This document shows, piece by piece, positions 37,454 to 46,329 of a stretch of 64,000 nucleotides of DNA (positions are counted from its first letter, which is position 1; each line of letters begins with the position of its first letter). The position numbers were made by a program, and so were the translations under genes. The DNA lies in the NCBI GenBank assembly GCA_016711925.1, contig JADJSA010000017.1, positions 1 to 64,000 on the forward strand, in the 5' to 3' direction. Source of the stretch: Candidatus Methylophosphatis haderslevensis. GTDB taxonomy: Bacteria; Pseudomonadota; Gammaproteobacteria; Burkholderiales; Rhodocyclaceae. The notes beneath the pieces were generated by a model. The model did not search any database. It was not told the DNA's origin and saw nothing but the letters and a program-made list of their open reading frames with translations.

Positions 37454-38069
37454 CATCTGGCCCGGCCGCGTCCGGCTGGTCTTGCAACCAGCAACCGATG
37501 ATGGCTTCCGCCTCCTCGATGCCGGACTTCTTCAGGCTCGAGAACAACTGGGCGCTCACCTGACCGCCCCACGCCGTCAGGTCGCGCCGGGTCTTGTCGA
37601 GCAGTTGCTTGGCCGGTCCGCGGGCCAGCTTGTCCGACTTGGTCAGCAGGACATGTATCGGCCGGCCGCCGGGCGCGTACCAATCCAGCATGTGTCGGTC
37701 GAGCGGCGTGAGCGGGCGGCGCGCGTCCATTATCAGCACCAGGCCAATCAGGTTCTCGCGCTGCTTCAGATAACGCTCGAGCAGATTCTGCCACTGATTC
37801 CGGATCGCCTCGGGCACCGCCGCATAGCCGTAACCCGGCAGGTCGACCAGATATGCCCCGATCGGCAGGCGGAAAAAGTTGATCAGTTGCGTCCGGCCAG
37901 GCGTCTTGCTCACGAAGGCGAGCCGCGTGTGGCCGACCAGGGTATTGATCGCGCTCGATTTTCCGGCATTCGAGCGCCCGGCGAAGGCGATTTCGGCGCC
38001 TACGGAAGCGGGCAGATTCTCCGGCTTGGCGACGGAGGTGACAAAGACCGCGTTTCTGAACAGGGACAT
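37401..38069 (-). CDS. engB: Ribosome biogenesis / division GTP-binding protein EngB (YsxC)
   Basis: A 222-aa GTPase with G1 GRSNAGKSSAIN (about 31), G3 DLPGYGYA (about 76) and G4 TKSDKL (about 145); it assists late 50S assembly. The final 20 residues are low-complexity and coincide with a strong plus-strand terminator. It is divergent from cytochrome c4. Confidence 0.94.
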   Translation of the reverse strand: MSLFRNAVFVTSVAKPENLPASVGAEIAFAGRSNAGKSSAINTLVGHTRLAFVSKTPGRTQLINFFRLPIGAYLVDLPGYGYAAVPEAIRNQWQNLLERYLKQRENLIGLVLIMDARRPLTPLDRHMLDWYAPGGRPIHVLLTKSDKLARGPAKQLLDKTRRDLTAWGGQVSAQLFSSLKKSGIEEAEAIIGCWLQDQPDAAGPDEKERPPVKGEKTGGQTP

Positions 38070-38182
38070 GGGGAACGGGACCGGCGCCTTGGCGCAATAG
38101 CAACGCTGCGCGTGGTGCGGTGCAGGGCGATTGTTGTAGAATATCAGGTTTGAATCAACACTCCCGCACCGAGGTAGCCGAA

Positions 38183-38815
38183 ATGATTCTGCGTTCCCTG
38201 ATGCTGTCGCTTGCCGTTGCGGCGGGCGCCGCCCAAGCTGAAGAAAAAATGGCGGCCAAACCGGATCCCGCCAAGGCGCAGCAAACCGCCAGCACGCTCT
38301 GCGCCGGTTGCCATGCCGCCGACGGCAACAGCGTTGCTGCGGCCAACCCCAAACTCGCCGGTCAGCATCAGGAGTACCTCTACAAGCAATTGAAAAACTT
38401 CAAAACGCCCGAGGGCAAGCCGGATCGCAACAACGCGATCATGGGCGGCATGGTTGCCGCGTTGAGCGACGACGACATGCGGGGTCTGGCGACCTATTTT
38501 GCCGGACAGAAACTCAAGCCCGAGTCGGCCAAGGATGCAAAATCGGTCGAGGCGGGGAAGAAGCTCTACCGTGCGGGCGATGCGGCCAAGGGCCTGCCGG
38601 CCTGTGCCGGCTGCCATGGCCCGTCCGGCGCCGGCATTCCGGCACAGTATCCGCGGCTTTCCGGCCAGTTCGCCGAGTACACCGAGGCACAGTTGAAGGC
38701 CTTCCGGGCCGGCGAGCGCGCCAACGACCCGAACCAGATGATGCGCATGATCGCGCTGAAGATGTCCGACCCCGACATCAAGGCGGTATCGGATTACGTC
38801 GCCGGCCTGCGCTGA
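38183..38815 (+). CDS. Cytochrome c4 (diheme)
   Basis: A 210-aa periplasmic diheme cytochrome with signal peptide LMLSLAVAAGAAQA (cleavage near 19). Two CAGCH heme sites (about 38 and 135) lie in duplicated c-type domains, each followed by a distal Met segment (IMGGMVAALSDDDM; QMMRMIALKMSDPD). It typically carries electrons to cbb3 or other terminal oxidases. GAGGT lies upstream of the ATG. Confidence 0.94.
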   Translation: MILRSLMLSLAVAAGAAQAEEKMAAKPDPAKAQQTASTLCAGCHAADGNSVAAANPKLAGQHQEYLYKQLKNFKTPEGKPDRNNAIMGGMVAALSDDDMRGLATYFAGQKLKPESAKDAKSVEAGKKLYRAGDAAKGLPACAGCHGPSGAGIPAQYPRLSGQFAEYTEAQLKAFRAGERANDPNQMMRMIALKMSDPDIKAVSDYVAGLR

Positions 38816-38840
38816 ACCGTCAGTTCCTGACTTGAGCCAG

Positions 38841-38868
38841 GGGGCGCAATGTGCGCCCCTTGTTTTTT
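38841..38868 (+). terminator. Rho-independent terminator after cytochrome c4
   Basis: GGGGCGCA and TGCGCCCC form an 8-bp stem with a 3-nt loop (38841-38859), followed by TTGTTTTTT. It ends the cytochrome c4 transcript. Confidence 0.85.
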
Positions 38869-39006
38869 GGCCCCACCGGCAGCCCGCATCGCTGCCGGCA
38901 ACGCATTCTCGCGGGCGGTCGGAATATCCCGGCGCGAACCGTGTTGACTCCTTGATGGCGGCACGCCGACTTGCCGCCGGGCGGGCGGCGACTTACCCTT
39001 GAGCGA

Positions 39007-39513
39007 ATGCCCAACCGAGAACTGATCGTTGCCGAGATTCCGCGTCTGCGCCGCTATGCGCGGGCGCTGACCGGCGATGCCTCGCGCGCCGACGACTTGG
39101 TGCAGGACACGCTGGAACGTGCGCTGTCGCGCTTTTCCCTGTGGCGTCCGGGCAATCTGCGAGCATGGCTGTTTACCATCATGCACAACATTTTTGTCAA
39201 CCAGATCAAGGCAGCGGCGCATGTCGACTATCTGGCCGACGACCTCCTGCCCGATCTGCCGCTGCGCGCCACGCAGACCGACAATCTCGAACTGCGCGAT
39301 CTCGATCGCGCGCTCGGCCGCCTGAGCGCCGACCAGCGCGAAGTGCTGCTGCTGGTCGGGCTCGAAGATCTGTCCTACGAAGACACGGCCCGGATCATCG
39401 GCTCGCCGATCGGCACCGTGATGTCGCGGCTGTCGCGCGGGCGCGAGCGTCTGCGCGCCCTGCTCTCCGGCGTCGAACTGCCGACCGGCGCCCAGCTCAA
39501 GGTGGTCAAATAA
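39007..39513 (+). CDS. ECF-type RNA polymerase sigma factor
   Basis: A 168-aa sigma70-family protein with region 2 (RYARALTGDASRADDLVQDTLERAL, with RAWLFTIMHNIFVNQ) and region 4 (LSADQREVLLLVGLEDLSYE, ending GTVMSRLSRGRERLRALL). It is probably held by the anti-sigma factor encoded next, whose ATG overlaps its TAA stop (TAATG). The regulon is unknown. An ATG at 38971 is possible, but MPNREL fits the family. Confidence 0.92.
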   Translation: MPNRELIVAEIPRLRRYARALTGDASRADDLVQDTLERALSRFSLWRPGNLRAWLFTIMHNIFVNQIKAAAHVDYLADDLLPDLPLRATQTDNLELRDLDRALGRLSADQREVLLLVGLEDLSYEDTARIIGSPIGTVMSRLSRGRERLRALLSGVELPTGAQLKVVK

Positions 39514-40505
39514 TGAGTTCGCGGCCGATTTCCGAGGAGCAGTTGCACGCTTACGCCGACGGCCGGCTCGATGCGACCGAACGCATGACGGTCGCGACCT
39601 GGCTCGCGGAGCGCCCGGAACTGCACGAACAAGTCAGCGCCTGGCGCGAGCAGACCGCCCTGCTGCACAGCCGGTTCGACGCGGTGCTGCAGGAAGAGTT
39701 GCCCTCGCGCCTTGCCAACGCTGCGCGCCATGCGCCGCGTTCTGCGCCGTTGCGGGTCGCCGCCGTGGCGGCCTGGCTGGCGATCGGCGGTATCGTCGGG
39801 TTCTTTTTGCGCGGCAGCATCGGCGGTACCGGCAGCCCGGATCTGGTGAGCCTGCCGCGCGCGGCAGCGGTCGCCCATGTGGTGTATGCGCCCGAGGTCC
39901 GCCATCCGGTCGAGGTCACCGCGGATCAGGAGCAGCACCTGATAGCTTGGCTGTCGAAACGGCTCGGCACCGCGGTCAAGGCGCCGGCACTGCGCAGCGA
40001 GGGCTTCGAGCTGGTGGGCGGGCGCCTGTTGCCGGGCGATGCTGGCCCGGTCGCCCAGTTCATGTACCAGGACGCGCGCGGCCAGCGCCTGACGCTGTAT
40101 GTGCGCAGCGACGCGATCGGCAACCGCGAAACCGCGTTCCGCTTTGCCCAGGAAGGCAAGGTCGGCGTGTTCTACTGGCTCGACGGCAAGCTTGGCTACG
40201 CGCTCTCGGGCGAACTGGCCAAGGCCGACCTGATGCGGGTCGCCGACAGCGTATATCGCCAGCTCAACCCTGAGCAACCCGGCGCATCGCAAGCGAGCGT
40301 GTGGCCCGTACGCCTGCGCTTGAGGAGTTTGGTGCAAAGGTTTGGGGCGCAGGGGCAAGAGCGAATCGACCTGGCTTTGGGGGCGGGTGGGGCGCTTGTC
40401 CAGCGTGTCGCGCAGCCACGCCGCTGGATCAGGCCGTTGAGCTTTCGGTGCCCAATAGGCTCTGAATCGCCGCGGCGCGTTGGCCCGCCCGCTCCGAACC
40501 CGTGA
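39513..40505 (+). CDS. Membrane anti-sigma factor, 3' end replaced by IS66
   Basis: The N-terminal sigma-binding helices (SEEQLHAYADGRLDATERM) are followed by one transmembrane helix (RVAAVAAWLAIGGIVGFFLRG, about 75-95) and a periplasmic domain to about residue 255. Host sequence appears to end near 40288; the remaining 70 or so codons to the stop at 40505 are read from the end of an IS66 element. The natural stop would be expected close to VYRQLNP, so only a few native residues may be lost, but the protein now carries a long foreign basic tail. Confidence 0.85.
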   Translation: MSSRPISEEQLHAYADGRLDATERMTVATWLAERPELHEQVSAWREQTALLHSRFDAVLQEELPSRLANAARHAPRSAPLRVAAVAAWLAIGGIVGFFLRGSIGGTGSPDLVSLPRAAAVAHVVYAPEVRHPVEVTADQEQHLIAWLSKRLGTAVKAPALRSEGFELVGGRLLPGDAGPVAQFMYQDARGQRLTLYVRSDAIGNRETAFRFAQEGKVGVFYWLDGKLGYALSGELAKADLMRVADSVYRQLNPEQPGASQASVWPVRLRLRSLVQRFGAQGQERIDLALGAGGALVQRVAQPRRWIRPLSFRCPIGSESPRRVGPPAPNP

Positions 40506-40513
40506 AGAGCCAA
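40290..40513 (-). pseudogene. tnpC: IS66 TnpC, C-terminal remnant beyond the RIT insertion
   Basis: The minus strand resumes tnpC with NWLFTGSERAGQRAAAIQSL, then after a further shift KLNGL and the region encoding LLPLRP. It demonstrates that RIT split a once-continuous tnpC. It merges on the other strand with the altered end of the anti-sigma gene. Confidence 0.85.
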
Positions 40514-40515
40514 TT

Positions 40516-40545
40516 TTTTTTTATCGAAACATTTCGATAAAAAAA
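40516..40545. repeat. Palindrome at the outer edge of the left RIT repeat
   Basis: ATCGAAA and TTTCGAT are separated by CA and flanked by a T-run and an A-run, giving 14-bp arms. It lies exactly between the RIT left repeat and resumed tnpC sequence and has no counterpart at the right end. A recombinase core site or footprint of the crossover is a plausible reading. Confidence 0.7.
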
Positions 40546-40573
40546 TTATCCTCGGTCCACTATTAGGCAAGGT
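40539..40573. repeat. Left terminal inverted repeat of RIT
   Basis: A 35-bp sequence starting AAAAAAATTATCCTCGGTCC and ending TATTAGGCAAGGT. It matches the inverted copy at 43954-43988 at 34 of 35 positions; similarity stops sharply on both sides. Confidence 0.92.
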
Positions 40574-40629
40574 GCGCCGCCGAGAGCGGCCCCCTGTGTG
40601 GCGGGTCGCGTACTCGGGTTTGCATAATT

Positions 40630-41640
40630 TCAGAGGCTTTCTAGGAACTTGAGGACGGCGTCGCTTGGGCGATAGCGTTTGCGCTTGGTCTCCGGTGGCG
40701 CGATCGTTGCGAGGGCACGTTCCTTCATTGCCAAGTCGGCCTCGACGTAGCCGTGCGTAGTGACAGGACTCTCGTGGCCCAACCACAACGCGATGACCGT
40801 GATGTCGACGCCGGCCTGCAACAGGTGCATGGCCGTCGTATGCCTCAAGGAATGTGGCGAGATCGCGCGCCCAGCCAACTGCGGGCACTGATTCGTCGCC
40901 GCGGTGACCGCCAGGGTAAGGCGGTCAGCCACATTCGTGCGTGTCATCGGTAACCCGCTGCGGTTGGGTACGAGGGACTGATCGGCACGCAAGTCCGCGT
41001 ACTGCAACCAGTGGCGGATTTCGGTAGCCGTTTCCTTCCACAGCGGCACGGTCCTTTGCTTGCGGCCCTTGCCATGCAGGCGCACCGAGGAGGTGGCCGC
41101 GAGCGTGACGTCGGCAACCCGAATGCCGATCATTTCGGAAACCCGGGCGCCGGTGTTGTAGAGCAGCGCGAACATCACCCGATCACGGCGTCCACACCAA
41201 GTTCCCGCGTCAGGGGCGGCAAGCACAGCTTGAATCTCATCGCGTGTGAGAAACCCGAGCATGGGTCGCTCGAAGCGTTTCATGGGTATTGCCAGGATCT
41301 GCTGAGCGAGTTGCAAGGCCGGTGGGAATTGCAAAGCAACGTAATGGGCAAAGGCGCGCACCGCGGCCAGTCGTGCATTTCGGCTGCGCACTGTATTGTG
41401 GCGTTCGGTTTCGAGGTAGGCGAGGAAGTCGAGCACCAGCGTCGCATCGAAATCACCCAGCGTCAGCTTGGCGGGTGGCTTGCCCCGTTCTCGTTCTGCA
41501 TAGGTCAGCAGTAGCCGGAAGCTATCGCGATACGACGCGACCGTTCTCGGACTGGCATTCTGCTGTTGGATCAGGCGTTCGCCAAAGAAGCGCTGGATCA
41601 AGGAGGCGAAGTCGGCGGGCACTGCGAGCAAGGGGTTCAT
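40630..41640 (-). CDS. Tyrosine recombinase, third gene of RIT (RitC-like)
   Basis: A 336-aa intact phage-integrase-family protein. The SAM-like core-binding domain is about 8-110. The catalytic domain has Arg in GARVSEMIGIR, the HSLRHTTAMHLL box, the GH of LGHESPV and the nucleophile Tyr in THGYVEAD. Its start overlaps the stop of the middle recombinase (ATGA). It is last in the trio by transcription. Confidence 0.93.
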   Translation of the reverse strand: MNPLLAVPADFASLIQRFFGERLIQQQNASPRTVASYRDSFRLLLTYAERERGKPPAKLTLGDFDATLVLDFLAYLETERHNTVRSRNARLAAVRAFAHYVALQFPPALQLAQQILAIPMKRFERPMLGFLTRDEIQAVLAAPDAGTWCGRRDRVMFALLYNTGARVSEMIGIRVADVTLAATSSVRLHGKGRKQRTVPLWKETATEIRHWLQYADLRADQSLVPNRSGLPMTRTNVADRLTLAVTAATNQCPQLAGRAISPHSLRHTTAMHLLQAGVDITVIALWLGHESPVTTHGYVEADLAMKERALATIAPPETKRKRYRPSDAVLKFLESL

Positions 41641-42602
41641 CGCGTCGCTCCTTGGGTGTACTTGTGGAAGCGTTCGGCGGCGATGGCCATCAGTTCGGGA
41701 ATGCCGGTGAAGTACCAGTACGTGTCGCTGACTTTGGCATGCCCGACATAGGTCGATAGCGCCAGGACGGCCCGGTCGACATCGATGCCCTGCTCGTAAA
41801 AGCGCAAGGTGCTCCTGACGATGAAGGTGTGCCTGAAGTCATGCAGGCGGTGATACGGGTAGTCGCCGCGGGGCTGCCAGCCGAGTTGCTGACACAGCGT
41901 TTGCAAGGCATACAGCATGCCGGACTGATTGGTGGGGCGGCCGTCATCGCGCAGGAAGAATCGGTCGCAGGCAGGTCGAGGCACGAGCCGGTCCCGCGAT
42001 CGGGCATATGCGTTCAGGGCCTCGGTTACGCTTGGATCAAGCGGCACCAAGCGCTGCCGGTGGAATTTGGCTTCCTGAATACAAAGAACGCCAGCACCGA
42101 GGTCGACGTCGGCGTTTGTCAGCATGAGCGCTTCGGAGATACGCAGCCCGCTTGCGGCCAGCAAACCGATGACGCACCGGCAAGTGGCCGGCCGCATGCC
42201 ATGCTCTGGCGATAGACCATTGGCCGCCTCGAGCAGTGCACTCAGTTCGTCATCTGTGTAGATGTGGGGAATGAGGCGCCGGTGCGCTGGGCCGAAGAGC
42301 CCTTGCGGCGGAATCTCCGTCGCCGGATCCTCGCGCAGGCAAAAGCGTGCGAACCCACGCAGAACCTCGACGCGACGGCCCCACGTGAGCGAACCCGGGC
42401 GCTGCGAAGACTGTGCCCAGGCGATGGCAAGCGCCACCGTCAGGTGGTCTTCCGTGCCAACTTTGTCAGCGAAGCGAGCAAACGATCGAAGCTGCGTGGC
42501 ATCGATGCTGAGCTTGAATCCGTGGCCGCGGCGATAGGCTACGTATGTCTCGACCCTGGTCATCCAGGAAACGGGGGCGTTCATGACTGGCTCCCAAGCC
42601 AC
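41637..42602 (-). CDS. Tyrosine recombinase, middle gene of RIT (RitB-like)
   Basis: An intact recombinase of about 321 aa, or shorter if the internal ATG giving MNAPVSW is used. Catalytic residues are visible: Arg in ASGLRISEALML, HDFRHTF, and VGHAKVSDTYWYF with the nucleophilic Tyr. The N-terminal core-binding domain is about 14-105. It overlaps both neighbours by a few bases, implying coupled translation. Confidence 0.93.
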   Translation of the reverse strand: MAWEPVMNAPVSWMTRVETYVAYRRGHGFKLSIDATQLRSFARFADKVGTEDHLTVALAIAWAQSSQRPGSLTWGRRVEVLRGFARFCLREDPATEIPPQGLFGPAHRRLIPHIYTDDELSALLEAANGLSPEHGMRPATCRCVIGLLAASGLRISEALMLTNADVDLGAGVLCIQEAKFHRQRLVPLDPSVTEALNAYARSRDRLVPRPACDRFFLRDDGRPTNQSGMLYALQTLCQQLGWQPRGDYPYHRLHDFRHTFIVRSTLRFYEQGIDVDRAVLALSTYVGHAKVSDTYWYFTGIPELMAIAAERFHKYTQGATR

Positions 42603-43829
42603 GGCAGTGCAACCGCACGCAAGCCTTCCAGATCGACGCGGGCGTAAGTGCTTGCCGTGTCCAGGCTTTGGTGACGCAAGAGGTCGGCGATCTCTTTCAC
42701 TGAAGCCCCCGAGCGCTGCAGACGGGTCGCCGTGGTCCGCCGAAGAACATGCGTATTGCAGAACCGATCGCGCAGACCGCAGCGAACAAAGGCACGGTTC
42801 ATCGAACTACGGATGGCCGGTACGCTCAACGGTTTATCGAAGGGCGCTCGGTGTCGTACGAACAAAGCTCGGTCCACCGTCTGCGGCCGTCCCTGGCGCA
42901 GGTACTGAGCGATGGCCTCCCCGGTGGACACCGGGAGGGGCAACTGCTGCACGCGCTTGCTCTTTGTGCCGCTAATCGTCAGCGTTGCGCTGCGCCAGTC
43001 CACCGACTCCAAGGTCAAGGAGGTCACTTCATGTCCGCGCAGGCAAGGTCGACCAGGCAGCGAGCGATGGCGTAATCGCGCAGCCCGACTGGGTCAGCGC
43101 AATCGAACGCCTGCATGAAGGCTTCCAGTTCGGAGTCGGAGAGCACTTTGGGCAAGGTGGCGCGGCGCCAGTCCGCAATTCTTGGCAAGGCTGCCGCCAG
43201 GGCCGCGGTCGACTCGCCCAGCAGGGCGCGGTAACGAAAGTAGCTGCGCAGACTGTTGCCGACGACACGAAGGGACGCCGGCCGCAAATGTGAGCTCAGA
43301 TCGGCAAAGAACGCATCCAACCGTGCCGCGGAAAGCTGCGAGATCAGGGTGTTTGAGTTCCAAACTCGCGAACGAGGAACGTACCAACATGTTGAACTCG
43401 GCGGTCACGGGTGATGGGCGCCAGCCCACAGATGTTCGCGAGGTACTCGCCGAACCGCTCGAGTTCGACCGCTACGGATCCGCCGGCGGTGATGCTGAAT
43501 GATTGCCGGGCAGCAGGCGGAGCACATGCCGGAGTGCTGCGCCCGAGCTGGCGACAGACGGATAGCACGGGGTCGGGCAGTTGCAGGCCGGCAGGTGGTG
43601 GTGCAAGAAGCGCTTGATGACCGAATCATCAACGCTCGGCATTTCGATCTCTTCGGTCTTGATCCAGTAGCTGAAATGGGCCAGGCAGCCCAGATAAGCG
43701 CGGATGGTGGATTCGGGATAGCGCTGGTTGCGCAACGCTTCGATATAGGGGGCGACGGCGTCGTTGAAAGGACCGTCAGTCAGCCAGTCGCGACGAACAA
43801 GACTCGTCAGGCATGATATCCGTAGACAT
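42581..43829 (-). pseudogene. Tyrosine recombinase, first gene of RIT (RitA-like), multiply frameshifted
   Basis: An original frame of about 415 codons can be traced from an ATG at 43829 to the stop at 42581, but at least four shifts interrupt it. Breaks lie near 43778 (a CTGA duplication followed by TGA), near 43495, near 43345 and near 43030. Catalytic pieces survive across frames: CLRGHEVTSL (first Arg), HVLRRTTATRL, and LRHQSLDTASTYARVD. It is clearly non-functional as sequenced. Confidence 0.88.
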
Positions 43830-43953
43830 GGTGTGCTCCTGTGTAGTGAGGGATCGGAATCACAGGAAACACCATTTCTTATGGCAGGTTTGGAAGCAGC
43901 AGTGAGCGCCGAAACCCCTATTGGCTCTAGGCTCCAGAGGTGGGAGCGAACAA

Positions 43954-43988
43954 ACCTTGCCTAATAGTTGACCGAGGATAATTTTTTT
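43954..43988. repeat. Right terminal inverted repeat of RIT
   Basis: The inverted copy of 40539-40573, with one mismatch. It abuts the IS66 tnpC codons for PIAIGKK at 43989. Confidence 0.92.
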
Positions 43989-45399
43989 CCGATGGCGATG
44001 GGCCTGATGGCGTTCTCCACCGGATTGTTGTCGATCGGCAGGCTTCCGTCGCTGGCATACCGACTCAAGGCCGCCCAACGCTTCAGACTGTAGTCGATGG
44101 CCTTCGCCGTGCCCCCGCCATTGGCCACATTGACCCGCGGCTCGTGCAGCAACCAGTCGTGCATAGCTTGGAGTTGCGGCTGCTCGGTCCTGGCGCAACC
44201 TGCGCCCCACGCTATCCATGTCCCGGCCCTGCGCCTCGATGGCATACAAAGCGCCGATCCGACGCAACGCTCCGCGCAATGGCATTGGGCTGGGCGGCAT
44301 TCAGATCGAAGAACTTCCGGCGCGCATGGGCCAACAGCCAAGCTCGGTCAGCCCGCCGGCAAACAAGGCCTTGTAGCCAGCGTAGTCATCGACCACAGAT
44401 GGCCCTGCCACCCCCGCGAGAAACGCTGGGCATGCGCCGGCGCGACTGGATTGGTAATCGAACACCACGATCGGGCGGACCCGTCTCCAGCACGTTGCTC
44501 CGGTACGCACACAGATAGGCGCGCTTGGTCTTGCCTCGACCCGGGTCCAGTTGCTTGACCGGTGTTTCATCGGCATGCAGCACGGCTCGTTCGAGCAGCA
44601 TCACCGCCAGCCGATCGACCAGCGGCTGCAGGGCCACGCCGATGCGTCCGACCCATTCGGCCATCGTGGTACGCGAGAGAGTGACTCCATCGCGGGCCGC
44701 AATCTGCTCCAGCCGGTACAGCGGCAGATGATCGAGGAACTTGCTGATGGCCACCCAACTCAGCAGCCCCGTGGCCGCCATGCCCGCGTCGATCACGGCC
44801 GGCGCAATCGGTGCGGCTGACACCGTCTGGCAGCCACGGCAGGCGTACTGCGGGCGGATGTGCCGATGTACGAAGAAGCGTGCCGGCTCGACGTCCAACT
44901 GTTCGCTGATGTCCTCGCCGATCTTGACCAGTTCCTTGCCACAGCGCCCACAGGTGCACGCGTCCGGTTCATGCAAGTGCTCGATGCGCGGCAGATGATC
45001 GGGCAGCGGCTGACGACCGGCGCGCAGACGCGGCGTGCGTGGCACCTGCGGCTCGCTGGTCGCTGCGGCCTCGGCCTGTTTCTTGGCCAGTTCGGCTTGG
45101 GCCGCGGCGATATCGCTGGCCAGCGTCTCCTGGAACAGATCGCCTGCCTCGGGCGAGAAGGCTTCGCTGCGCGCGCCAAAGCGCATCCGACGCAGGTGCG
45201 CCAATTCTAGCGTGAGGGCCTGGATCTTGATCTCGGCGGCGTGAAGCTCGGTGTCGCGGCGGGTGATTTGTTCGCTCAGCCGAAGCGCTTCGGCGGCTTC
45301 TTCTTGTGCCTGATCGATGAGGCTCTGAACGGCGCCGACGATGCATTCCGGGAGTTGCGCAACGCTCTTCAAGCGCACCAGTTCAGCATGCAAATCCAT
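43989..45399 (-). pseudogene. tnpC: IS66 transposase TnpC, main part (frameshifted, interrupted)
   Basis: The frame from ATG 45399 encodes the leucine-zipper-like N-terminus (about 1-80), the zinc-finger segment (CTCGRCGKELVKIGEDI, about 165) and the DDE domain start (VLHADETPVKQLDPGRGK, about 310). The frame is lost near 44475 (before VVFDYQSSRAG) and again near 44335. Later DDE-domain pieces (DDYAGYKALF, NPVENAIRPIAIGKK) are recognisable up to 43989, where the RIT element interrupts it. Confidence 0.9.
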
Positions 45400-45479
45400 G
45401 CCATCATTATATCCGATGACAGGACGAAGAGCCCCAGGTAGCAGGGCCTTTTCCGCGATTGTTTGAAACTTCTTGAGTG

Positions 45480-45835
45480 ACTTCGCCTCGCTGCTCAGAC
45501 CCGCCAGTGCGCCGGCGGCGCAGCCTCCAAACGCTGCCAATCCACCCCGCTGACGAGCCATGCTGCCACTGCGCAGCGGTGAGGGTGGAACGCGGCTCTC
45601 TGCGCTGGCCGGATGAAGTGCCCTGATGCAGGCGCCGATGACACAGCCACACGCCGGTGCCATCCCAGACGAGCAGCTTGATGCGGTTGTGGCGCCGGTT
45701 GCGAAAGGCGTAGGCACTGCCATCGCAGGGACTGCGGCCCAGCGTGTTCTGTATGCGCTGCGACAGTCCATCGATGCCGGCCCGCATGTCGATGGGCTCG
45801 ACGACCAGCCAGACCTGGTTCGGGCTCGGGATCAT
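45480..45835 (-). pseudogene. tnpB: IS66 accessory protein TnpB, frameshifted
   Basis: Starts MIPSPNQVWLVVEPIDMRAG and has the family core YAFRNRRHNRIKLLVWDGTG. The frame changes after VWLCHRRLHQG; later family sequence (LTAAQWQ) is partly recognisable. Its ATG overlaps the TGA of tnpA (TCATGA), the usual IS66 coupling. The end point is approximate. Confidence 0.82.
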
Positions 45836-45837
45836 GA

Positions 45838-46163
45838 CAGTTGTTTCAAGAACTCGACCAGCAACGGGACACTGCTACCCGGCAACCTAATTTCCCAACC
45901 ATCCGGACTGCGCAGCCGCACGACGCTACCCGTTTGCGCATTGCCCACGCTCACCGGTACTAGGGTCAGCGATGACTTGGCCGCCCCGATGCTCTGCTTC
46001 TCCCCGACTGCCAGCGATGGAACGCTCGCTCGCTCAGTCCATTGTTCGCGCAGTATTCGCGCTGCGTCAGATTACTTCGAACCCAGTTCTGAATGTGCTC
46101 TCGCCAGTAAGCCGGTCCGTGTCGCCTCGCCATTTGTCGCCCCTTCGCAAGAGGCGACAACAT
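45838..46163 (-). pseudogene. tnpA: IS66 accessory protein TnpA, frameshifted
   Basis: The N-terminal part (ARRHGPAYWREHIQNWVRSN and LTQREYCANNGLSERAFHRW) is IS66 OrfA-like with a helix-turn-helix. It shifts frame after about 65 codons. The C-terminal part resumes as GSVVRLRSPDGWEIRLPG and ends LLVEFLKQLS just before tnpB. Confidence 0.8.
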
Positions 46164-46329
46164 CGCACGAGTTCAACCTATGAGTACAGGTGGTGGGGGT
46201 GGACGCTTACGGCGGGCCGGCAGGACGCTGTCACACTGTTACTTTTTGTTCGCGCCCGCTTCAACCGGGGGGTGATTTCTTGGATCATTGGCAACGGCTT
46301 CCGCCGCCCGATCCGAACAGGAGATTCCG

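Larger units (their letters stand above)
40539..43988 (-). mobile_element. RIT (recombinase-in-trio) element inserted in IS66 tnpC
   Basis: Three adjacent tyrosine recombinase genes, all on the minus strand and overlapping end to end, are bounded by 35-bp terminal inverted repeats differing at one position. This is the defining layout of RIT elements. The element interrupts IS66 tnpC in an A-tract: reading ...PIAIGKK stops at 43989, and the continuation NWLFTGSERAGQ resumes at 40513. The first gene of the trio is broken, so this copy is probably immobile by itself. Confidence 0.9.
40289..46213 (-). mobile_element. IS66-family element (decayed), interrupted by a RIT element
   Basis: The right end reads GTAAGCGTCCACCCCCACC on the minus strand from 46213, a typical IS66 terminus. 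The left end at 40289 begins GCAAGCG, matching 8 of the first 10 bases. Inside are tnpA, tnpB and tnpC on the minus strand, each frameshifted. Removing the 3,450-bp RIT insertion leaves 2,475 bp, a normal IS66 size. Flanks GGCGCATC and GGCGGGCC (8 bp) agree at only 5 positions, so a clean target duplication is not preserved. Confidence 0.88.
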
